From the NCBI GenBank assembly GCA_017452565.1, contig JAFTMF010000122.1:1-19418 (forward strand): 19,418 bases of DNA, read 5' to 3'. The notes beneath the pieces are model-generated. The model saw only the letters and a list, made by a program, of their open reading frames with translations, searched no databases and was not told where the DNA came from. Positions 14,435 to 19,418 of the stretch are shown in pieces (positions within the stretch are counted from its first letter, which is position 1; every line of letters starts with the position of its first letter). The stretch is from Clostridia bacterium (GTDB taxonomy: Bacteria; Bacillota; Clostridia; Oscillospirales; CAG-272). The translations under genes and the position numbers were made by a program.

Positions 14435-15250
14435 ATGAAGCTGATCCGGCAATATCCCTTGGAAGAGAAGGATTTAGCGCTTTTTGAATACGAGGGCGTA
14501 TGGCTTCCGCTCAATGACCAATTAGCGTTCTTTTATAAATGCTGTACTGAGTCTGACGAGGAGACGGTTGTAAAATTAACCTTTGATCAATCCGGGGAGC
14601 TTGTGTCCCACGCTTCTTACCCTATTGAGGGGAAGATTGTTTTACCGTGGCAGTGGAGAGCAGTCAGTGAGAACGGTGCAATCTATCTTTCGATTGCGAA
14701 GGATGATTTTTGCATCTGCGCTGAGGATGGTACCTGCAAGGTTGTAGAAGGTGCGTACCATGAGCCGGAATACTGTGATTCCAAGACTTATGTGTTTGGA
14801 GACGTGGCAATTTCCAAGAAAGGTTCACGAGGCTATCGAGGGAAAAGCGTCTCCACCGGTAAAACGCTGTGGGAGCGAAGCGGAAAGGGCTATCTTTATA
14901 CGGAAATGCTCCCGTACGGCGATAAGGTGATTTTCGGAACCGCTGAAGACGGCGGCAAGCTTTATTGCATTGATCCCGCAACCGGTGAGTCTGTTTACGA
15001 AGTGGATACGGGCGGTACGATTCATTATCTGATCGAAGGGAAGTATATCTATTGCTTGCGCTTAATGAAGAATTCTGCACTTCTGAAAATCGATCTCGAC
15101 AGTGGGGAAGTTGTGAGGGAAGTGTCGCTTCCCGGTAAGGCGATCCACTGCAGTACCATTGGGAAAATGGGTGATTTGATTTATACAGTTACCTTTCTTC
15201 ACTACGAAAAGGATGTGAAAGATCCTATCGTTTGCGTGATTGAGGAGTGA
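14435..15250 (+). CDS. PQQ-like beta-propeller protein, unknown function
   Basis: A 271-aa protein; ATG at 14435 chosen because GAGGAGG lies 5 bases upstream (a longer frame from 14399 runs through the hairpin). No signal peptide or membrane helix. The C-terminal two-thirds show propeller-blade repeats: GKTLWERSGKGYLYTEMLPYG, then KVIFGTAEDGGKLYCIDPATG, then ALLKIDLDSGEVVREVSLPG. The xLYxIDxxTGE pattern is that of PQQ/WD40-like blades. No cofactor or catalytic residues are recognised, and with roughly four or five blades it may need to oligomerise or be incomplete compared with full 7-8 bladed forms. Cytosolic location and the Imm26 and NADAR neighbours suggest an accessory role, but this is only context. 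Confidence 0.75.
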   Translation: MKLIRQYPLEEKDLALFEYEGVWLPLNDQLAFFYKCCTESDEETVVKLTFDQSGELVSHASYPIEGKIVLPWQWRAVSENGAIYLSIAKDDFCICAEDGTCKVVEGAYHEPEYCDSKTYVFGDVAISKKGSRGYRGKSVSTGKTLWERSGKGYLYTEMLPYGDKVIFGTAEDGGKLYCIDPATGESVYEVDTGGTIHYLIEGKYIYCLRLMKNSALLKIDLDSGEVVREVSLPGKAIHCSTIGKMGDLIYTVTFLHYEKDVKDPIVCVIEE

Positions 15251-15327
15251 TAGTTGCCTTTGCGGTGCTATGGAGGAGAAATTCATTAGCAAAGAGAAGG
15301 ATTCAAAACTATTTAATTCTAACCCAA

Positions 15328-15357
15328 AACAGCCCCGCAATTACTTGCGGGGCTGTT
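15328..15357. terminator. Bidirectional terminator between convergent genes
   Basis: A perfect 13-bp stem AACAGCCCCGCAA/TTGCGGGGCTGTT with loop TTAC. It lies between the rightward propeller gene (stop at 15250) and the leftward NADAR operon (stop at 15375). The T-run is better for the minus strand (GTTTTGGG) than the plus (GTTCTGCTTG). The 124 bases between the genes hold nothing else supportable. Confidence 0.85.
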
Positions 15358-15374
15358 CTGCTTGCCTATCTATC

Positions 15375-16283
15375 TCACTTGGATCGGTTTTCGCAAAGAT
15401 ACGCGTTTTGGAAAATCTTGCGGATTTCGGTGCGGGCATTCATCAGCGCAAAGCCCAGCAAATTCTCGCCCTCGATGGTCTTTCGGTCATCGGAGATGTT
15501 ACATCCCAGCAGATGATCTTGGATATTCCCAACTATAATTACGTCGTCCTCTGATTCGAGCGCCGCCTTCAACAATTGTTTGTTTTGTGAAATCTGATAG
15601 TAGAATCCCAGCGACAGCAAGCCGGGAAGAATCCGCTGCCATTCGTCGTCGGTGTAGAGGCGGATTTTCTCTTTCTGCTCGTCCCAGCGTTCGGGCTCGT
15701 AATATACGACGTTAATCAGCCGGTTCAGCTCTTCCTCGTCAAAGAAAAGTGCCTTGCAGCTGAGTACGTAATCGAAAACGGTTTCGAACCGATCGTCCAC
15801 GTTTTCCGCAGGGGCATTAAACGGCACAAACGCCCATCCCGATGCAAGGGTGCGGGAGGCCTTACCGGCGGCAGGGAAGGTCAACTCCATATCCGGATTT
15901 GCCTGTAGCTGCTCCCGCAGCCACTGCATATTGTATCGGATACTGCCGGTAGGCTCCCAGTAGCCGGTAAACAGATCGCCTTTGGAGTAGAAGGTGGGAT
16001 CCTCTTCGAATTCATCTAAATTCTCGGGGATCTCGTTCCACCAGCCGTACCAGCCGATGGGGGTGGGGAAGAGCGAGCGGTAAACAGCCTTGTCCTCCGG
16101 GGAGAACTGATTGAACCATATGTGAAATTTATACGCATAGTCCTCGCCTGCACCCATTCTCCAGCACATGGAGTATTGGCACTCACCGGGGAAGGCCAGC
16201 CATAGGGGGAGCATTAAAGTTTTTTCTTCCATCATCTGATAGATGGTTCCGGTGGGAAGTATTTTGATTTCGTTCTGATTCAT
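15375..16283 (-). CDS. Divergent NADAR-family protein, possibly catalytically altered
   Basis: A 302-aa protein; ATG at 16283 with GGAGGG 5 bases upstream, one base after the stop of the preceding gene, so the two are coupled. Residues 25-85 (LPLWLAFPG, WRMGAGEDYAYKFHIWFNQF, FPTPIGWYGWW) match the N-terminal part of ~300-aa Bacillota NADAR proteins. The NADAR core is at about 148-287: SGWAFVPF, DYVLSCKALFF, SQNKQLLKAAL, IQDHLLGCN and GENLLGFALMNARTEI. NADAR enzymes act on ADP-ribose linkages, including ADP-ribosylated guanine. Where family members usually read EQYM(M) this one has FDYV (Phe170-Asp171), and the E...D..WG motif reads V...D..LG, so the usual acidic catalytic residue seems missing. 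It may bind rather than cleave, or use other residues. Confidence 0.75.
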   Translation of the reverse strand: MNQNEIKILPTGTIYQMMEEKTLMLPLWLAFPGECQYSMCWRMGAGEDYAYKFHIWFNQFSPEDKAVYRSLFPTPIGWYGWWNEIPENLDEFEEDPTFYSKGDLFTGYWEPTGSIRYNMQWLREQLQANPDMELTFPAAGKASRTLASGWAFVPFNAPAENVDDRFETVFDYVLSCKALFFDEEELNRLINVVYYEPERWDEQKEKIRLYTDDEWQRILPGLLSLGFYYQISQNKQLLKAALESEDDVIIVGNIQDHLLGCNISDDRKTIEGENLLGFALMNARTEIRKIFQNAYLCENRSK

Positions 16284-16284
16284 A

Positions 16285-16929
16285 TTAGCCCTCCATAAAC
16301 AATTTTCTGAATGTTTGGTAATCCTTGACAGCGTCCATCAGACCGTTTCGGGTCAGCGCCACGAAAATAGCGGCGGATCTGGCTTGGCAGTTCAGGCTCT
16401 TGTCGGGATTGAACTCGATGTCGGTGAAAGCGTTGTAAGCCGGTAGCTTCTCTGCAAGCTCGGGGTTCTCGGTCAGTGCGCTGATGTACAACCAATCGTA
16501 AAAGCAGGACTCGGGGTACGATTCGCAAGAGATTCCATCGAAGCAAAAGGAAACGATTCTGCCGCTTTCGGCAAATCGGGGATCTCTTTTAGCCTCTTTA
16601 GAGCTTTTTTGATAAAGATCGGTGTAAGGACCTCCTCGTTGGAAGACCTTGGAGCCTTGATACGCACACTCTACCGAAATGCGCCGATCTAAGGACGGAA
16701 CGTATTTGGTCAGATTGAACGCACTGGCGGCAACGCCTTCGGGTTTTAGCGATTTGGATGAGATTTCCAACGGTATATCACCGCTGAGTCTTTGGTATCC
16801 CTCGTGAAGAGCGGCGACGTTCTTTTGCTTTTGTGACAGAGCAAATCCGGGGTTGAAGGTGAACGGGATATTTACCACGCGGTAAAAGGGTTTGCGGCTG
16901 TGTGGGATAAAAACAGGTCTCTGTGCCAT
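16285..16929 (-). CDS. DarT1-associated-type NADAR antitoxin homologue
   Basis: A 214-aa protein; ATG at 16929 with AAGGAGG about 7 bases upstream. It begins MAQRPVFIPHSRKPFYRVV and has the traits I know from the DarT1-associated NADAR family: FNPGFALSQKQKN, ISVECAYQGSKVFQRGGPYT with Glu87 and Lys94, SSKEAKRDPRF, FYDWLYISAL, and FTDIEFNP followed by NCQARSAAIFVAL. In the described pairs DarT1 ADP-ribosylates guanine bases in DNA and the NADAR partner removes the mark. No DarT (zinc-free ART toxin of about 200 aa) is seen beside it; instead the next gene is a second NADAR protein. It is the first gene of a two-gene unit with its own consensus promoter. Family call is from memory of the motifs. 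Confidence 0.8.
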   Translation of the reverse strand: MAQRPVFIPHSRKPFYRVVNIPFTFNPGFALSQKQKNVAALHEGYQRLSGDIPLEISSKSLKPEGVAASAFNLTKYVPSLDRRISVECAYQGSKVFQRGGPYTDLYQKSSKEAKRDPRFAESGRIVSFCFDGISCESYPESCFYDWLYISALTENPELAEKLPAYNAFTDIEFNPDKSLNCQARSAAIFVALTRNGLMDAVKDYQTFRKLFMEG

Positions 16930-16968
16930 AACAATTCCTCCTTAAAAATAAAAATGGTGAAGACTCCC

Positions 16969-16997
16969 ATTATACCACATGATAAACTTCTTGTCAA
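16969..16997 (-). promoter_or_regulatory. Consensus sigma-A promoter of the NADAR pair
   Basis: Minus strand TTGACA (16997-16992), 17 bases, TATAAT (16974-16969): both boxes perfect. The start is expected near 16962, about 33 bases before the ATG. A strong constitutive promoter is expected. Confidence 0.88.
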
Positions 16998-17073
16998 GAG
17001 GTAAAATAAAAATAATGAATTGAGAAAGGGAATAAAAACAGTGAAAAAATCGGTGAAAAATGCGAAAAAGGAC

Positions 17074-17102
17074 TTGACAAGCATCACGATTTGTGGTAAA
17101 CT
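17074..17102 (+). promoter_or_regulatory. Promoter of the rpmG-secE-nusG operon
   Basis: TTGACA (17074-17079), 17 bases, TAAACT (17097-17102). The expected start near 17109 leaves a leader of about 124 bases before rpmG. Confidence 0.75.
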
Positions 17103-17108
17103 ATATCT

Positions 17109-17232
17109 ACCTCTGCGAGGAGGGTTCTTTTTTCGTGCGGAAAAAACGCCGAAAACCCAGGTATGCAACCTCGTTTGAGGGAGGTAAACAAAGAAAAAGT
17201 CCGCTTTTTCTAATTTTTTAGGAGGTGCCGAA
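17109..17232 (+). promoter_or_regulatory. Structured leader of rpmG with a terminator-like hairpin
   Basis: The leader holds a hairpin of TTTTTTC with GGAAAAAA at about 17128-17146. A second hairpin, AGAAAAAG/CTTTTTCT around TCCG (17192-17211), is followed by AATTTTTT and then directly by the rpmG ribosome binding site GGAGGTG (17221-17227). The second looks like a weak intrinsic terminator or attenuator, A-U rich and so probably leaky. No known riboswitch or T-box motif is visible. Confidence 0.45.
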
Positions 17233-17382
17233 TTGAGAGTCAAAGTCACTATGGTTTGCAGTGAGTGCAAGCAGAGAAACTACAACACCAAGAAGAACAA
17301 GAAGAACGACCCCGACAGACTGGAAATGAACAAGTATTGCCGTTTCTGCAGAAAGCATACTCTGCACAAGGAATCTAAGTAA
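17233..17382 (+). CDS. rpmG: 50S ribosomal protein L33, zinc-binding form
   Basis: A 49-aa protein starting with TTG at 17233, with GGAGGTG 5 bases upstream. Sequence elements MRVKVTMVCSECKQRNY, KKNKKNDPDRLEMNKYC and RFCRKHTLHKESK are typical of L33. Four cysteines (9, 12, 36, 39) in two CxxC pairs give the zinc-binding 'C+' form. L33 sits on the large subunit near the E site. It is followed by secE after 14 bases, the standard order in Bacillota. A rare start codon and a leader with a terminator-like hairpin may lower its expression relative to other ribosomal proteins. Confidence 0.97.
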   Translation: MRVKVTMVCSECKQRNYNTKKNKKNDPDRLEMNKYCRFCRKHTLHKESK

Positions 17383-17396
17383 GGAGGGGTATTCAA

Positions 17397-17657
17397 ATGG
17401 CAGAAGAAAAGACCACGGTTGTAAAAACCAAGAAGGAAAAGCCCCAGAAGCCCAAGAAGGAAAAGCAGTCCGGTAAGGTAAAGAAATTCTTTACCGACCT
17501 GAAGAGCGAGATGAACAAGATTACCTGGTACTCCAAGAAGGATACCGCAAAGTCCTCCGGACTGGTAATCGCCGTTATCGTAGTATTTGCTGTGATCATC
17601 GGCCTCATCGACCTGGGCTTTGCTGAACTGATCGCGCTCCTTGGCCGTATCTATTAA
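17397..17657 (+). CDS. secE: Preprotein translocase subunit SecE
   Basis: An 86-aa protein; ATG at 17397 with AAGGAGGGG upstream. The first 25 residues are a lysine-rich tail (KTKKEKPQKPKKEKQ), followed by the SecE core KVKKFFTDLKSEMNKITWYSKKD, the conserved amphipathic helix with the E..K..W pattern. A single membrane helix follows (SSGLVIAVIVVFAVIIGLIDLGFAELI). SecE is an essential clamp of the SecY channel for protein export. Single-helix size is normal for Gram-positive bacteria. nusG starts 6 bases after the stop codon. Confidence 0.97.
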   Translation: MAEEKTTVVKTKKEKPQKPKKEKQSGKVKKFFTDLKSEMNKITWYSKKDTAKSSGLVIAVIVVFAVIIGLIDLGFAELIALLGRIY

Positions 17658-17663
17658 TCAGCT

Positions 17664-18215
17664 ATGGCAATGGATCTGAATCAGTACGCAGAAGGTATCC
17701 GCTGGTATGTAGTGCATACCTACTCCGGGTACGAAAACAAGGTCAAGACCAATCTGGAAAAGATCGTAGAAAACCGTTCCCTGCAGGATCTGATCTTTGA
17801 TATCAAGATCCCCACCGAGACGGTCATTGAGGGTGAAGGCGAAAACCGCAAGGAAGTTGAGGTTAAACTGTTCCCCAGCTACGTAATGGTCAAAATGATC
17901 ATGAACGACAAATCCTGGCACGTGATCCGGAATATCACCGGTGTAACCGGATTTGTAGGCCCCGGAAGTGCTCCCGTCCCCCTCACAGATGCAGAGGTTG
18001 AGGCGCTGGGCATGGAACATTCCGACGTTCTTCAGAAGCTGGCGTTCAATGTGGGCGACAACGTTCGCATTCTGCGCGAATCTATGAAGGACTTCGTCGG
18101 ACGGGTAGATGCAATCTCCCCCGACTACAAGAAAGTCAAAGTTCTCGTATCCTTTTTTGGACGTGAGACTCTTGTTGAGCTGGATGCCGACGACGTCGAG
18201 CTCTACCGCATCTGA
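17664..18215 (+). CDS. nusG: Transcription termination/antitermination factor NusG
   Basis: A 183-aa protein starting at ATG 17664, six bases after secE; no clear GGAGG precedes it, so translation is probably coupled to secE (a second ATG lies at 17670). The NGN domain (about 10-115) shows RWYVVHTYSGYENKVKTNLEK, a VEVKLFPSYVMVKM strand and WHVIRNITGVTGFVG. The KOW domain (about 127-183) shows FNVGDNVRILRESMKDFVGRV and VLVSFFGRETLVELDADDVE. NusG binds the RNA polymerase clamp, affects pausing and couples transcription to translation. The KOW loop reads RESMKDF where many have DGPF, a small variation. Length is normal. Confidence 0.97.
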   Translation: MAMDLNQYAEGIRWYVVHTYSGYENKVKTNLEKIVENRSLQDLIFDIKIPTETVIEGEGENRKEVEVKLFPSYVMVKMIMNDKSWHVIRNITGVTGFVGPGSAPVPLTDAEVEALGMEHSDVLQKLAFNVGDNVRILRESMKDFVGRVDAISPDYKKVKVLVSFFGRETLVELDADDVELYRI

Positions 18216-18379
18216 TTATTTGAATTTTCGTCATCTTTTTTCGATGCGCACGCCGTTTATGCATACCGATGAGTGTCGGTGCATAATATGATACGGATTG
18301 CCCGTGCGTATTCTGTGGGAGAGGGTAAATTTTGTTGCATGCCCTCGCGTCAATAACCACATCGGAGGTGTAAATTACT
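18216..18379 (+). promoter_or_regulatory. Structured leader between nusG and rplK
   Basis: 164 bases without a gene. Hairpin 1: TATGC-AT-ACCGA / TCGGT-GCATA (18258-18269 with 18276-18285), loop TGAGTG. A second hairpin pairs GAGGG (18321-18325) with CCCTC (18342-18346) and is enclosed by TGTGG (18314-18318) with CCACA (18357-18361). This outer helix ends 2 bases before the rplK ribosome binding site GGAGG (18364-18368). In bacteria L1 represses the rplK-rplA operon by binding its leader, so an L1-type autoregulatory element is the likely role. There is no clear T-run terminator and no good internal promoter. Confidence 0.55.
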
Positions 18380-18805
18380 ATGGCAAAGAAAATTACTGGC
18401 TATATTAAACTTCAGCTGCCCGCAGGCAAAGCACTCCCCGGCCCTCCCGTAGGTCCTGCTCTGGGTGCTCACAGCGTTTCCATTCCTACTTTCATTAAGG
18501 AATTCAACGAAAGAACCAAGGCTCAGATCGGTCTGATCGTTCCCGTTATCATCACCGTTTACGCTGACCGTTCCTTCACTTTCATCGTTAAGACTCCTCC
18601 CGTACCTGTACTGATCAAGAAGGCTGCAGGTATCGAGTCCGGCTCCGCAACCCCCAACAAGACCAAGGTTGCATCCCTGACTATGGCACAGGTAACTGAG
18701 ATCGCTACTACCAAGATGCCCGACCTGAACGCTGCTTCTCTGGAAGCTGCTATCAGCATGGTGAAGGGTACCGCACGTAGCATGGGCGTTACCGTTACCG
18801 AGTAA
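18380..18805 (+). CDS. rplK: 50S ribosomal protein L11
   Basis: A 141-aa protein; ATG at 18380 with GGAGGTG about 11 bases upstream. It shows the L11 signature KITGYIKLQLPAGKALPGPP with VGPALGAHSVSIPTFIKEFNERT, then TFIVKTPPVPVLIKKAAGI and a C-terminal RNA-binding domain ending MVKGTARSMGVTV. L11 binds the GTPase-associated centre of 23S rRNA and is the target of the thiopeptide antibiotics. The usual GxN in 'LGxxGVNI' reads LGAHSVSI here, a modest deviation. rplA follows after 17 bases, and the structured leader upstream suggests L1 control. Confidence 0.97.
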   Translation: MAKKITGYIKLQLPAGKALPGPPVGPALGAHSVSIPTFIKEFNERTKAQIGLIVPVIITVYADRSFTFIVKTPPVPVLIKKAAGIESGSATPNKTKVASLTMAQVTEIATTKMPDLNAASLEAAISMVKGTARSMGVTVTE

Positions 18806-18822
18806 AATAGGAGGATAGAAGA

Positions 18823-19418
18823 ATGGCTACTAAAGGTAAGAATTATCAGGAAAGCGCAAAGCTGATTGAAAAAGCAAAGCTGTATGATTCCAGCGAGGCT
18901 CTGGCTCTGGTTTGCCAGACCGCTAAGGCTAAGTTCGACGAAACCGTTGAGGTTCACGTAAGACTGGGTGTTGACTCCCGTCACGCTGACCAGCAGGTCA
19001 GAGGCGCTGTTGTCCTCCCCAACGGTACCGGTAAGAAGGTACGTGTTCTCGCTCTGGTAAAGGGCGACAAGGCTGCTGAGGCAACCGCTGCAGGCGCTGA
19101 TTACGTTGGCGCTGAAGAGTACATCGAAAAGATCCAGAAGGAAAACTGGTTCGAGTTCGATATCATCATCACCACCCCCAACATGATGGGTCTGATCGGC
19201 CGTCTGGGTCGTGTACTGGGTCCTAAGGGCCTGATGCCTAACCCCAAGGCAGGTACCGTTACCATGGAAGTTGGTAAGGCAATCAACGAGGCTAAGGCAG
19301 GTAAGATCGAGTACCGTCTGGACAAGTCCAACATCATCCACTGCCCCATCGGTAAGGTTTCCTTCGGCGCAGAGAAGCTGGACGAGAACCTGAACACTCT
19401 GATGGCTGCTATCATCAA
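18823..19418 (+). CDS. rplA: 50S ribosomal protein L1, 3' end outside the window
   Basis: ATG at 18823 with AGGAGG upstream (18809-18814). 198 codons are visible of about 230; the frame is open to the right edge, with no stop. Recognisable pieces are YDSSEALALVCQTAKAKFDE near the start, ETVEVHVRLGVDSRHADQQ, the RNA-binding VRGAVVLPNGTGK, then GLIGRLGRVLGPKGLMPNPK and AGKIEYRLDKSNIIHCPIGK. L1 forms the mobile L1 stalk that releases deacylated tRNA and is the translational repressor of its own operon in other bacteria. Confidence 0.96.
   Translation, partial: MATKGKNYQESAKLIEKAKLYDSSEALALVCQTAKAKFDETVEVHVRLGVDSRHADQQVRGAVVLPNGTGKKVRVLALVKGDKAAEATAAGADYVGAEEYIEKIQKENWFEFDIIITTPNMMGLIGRLGRVLGPKGLMPNPKAGTVTMEVGKAINEAKAGKIEYRLDKSNIIHCPIGKVSFGAEKLDENLNTLMAAII

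Noticed and set aside
18559..19341. 260-codon frame antisense to rplK and rplA
   Set aside because: Both ribosomal proteins are unmistakable on the plus strand.
1..19418. tRNA, rRNA, CRISPR array or insertion sequence
   Set aside because: I looked for tRNA cloverleaf ends, regularly spaced repeats and transposase motifs and saw none; the only dispersed repeat is the two-copy hairpin at 13135 and 14345.

Overview
The window looks like a chromosome segment of a gut-type Clostridia bacterium (Bacillota, probably Oscillospiraceae or a relative). The clues are strong GGAGG ribosome binding sites, several near-perfect TTGACA-17-TATAAT promoters, the order rpmG-secE-nusG-rplK-rplA, Gram-positive-style lipoprotein signals, and families common in that class (DUF4234, Imm26/HocA, DUF4965, NADAR). 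Taxonomy is inferred from style only.

Left part (1-4224, all minus strand). A consensus promoter at 2543-2571 drives a four-gene operon of unrecognised membrane proteins (163, 202 and 386 aa and a partial gene leaving the window at base 1). The 202- and 386-aa proteins appear to share a related soluble domain. Upstream of it lie a DUF4234 membrane protein and an SPFH/prohibitin protein, the latter with its own consensus promoter at 4258-4286.

Centre (4396-10285, plus strand). A two-gene operon encodes secreted lipoproteins: a GH43 glycosidase and a 1430-aa LacZ-type GH2 enzyme with a helical linker module and a C-terminal LamG-like lectin domain. Together they suggest cell-surface degradation of an arabinose- and galactose-containing plant or host glycan. 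A strong terminator closes the operon.

Middle (10392-11176). A small XRE-type regulator (minus) faces a plus-strand promoter that has no protein gene behind it. The stretch between promoter and terminator (about 10801-11016) can fold into a long rod with a central internal loop, so it is a candidate small RNA. Three copies of CCTACATA, one within a nearly perfect 20-bp palindrome, lie about 50 bp apart between regulator and RNA.

Right-centre (11177-16974), accessory-looking. A cytosolic DUF4965/GtaA-like protein is followed by an Imm26/HocA-domain protein, a PQQ-like propeller protein and, convergent on the minus strand, two tandem NADAR-superfamily genes. The first resembles DarT1-associated NADAR antitoxins but no DarT toxin is visible; the second appears to lack the usual catalytic glutamates. 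Two copies of a hairpin repeat flank the Imm26 gene.

Right end (17074-19418, plus). The housekeeping operon rpmG-secE-nusG-rplK-rplA (rplA cut by the window end), with structured leaders before rpmG and rplK.

The best candidates for something new are the toxin-less NADAR pair and the XRE/operator/small-RNA locus.
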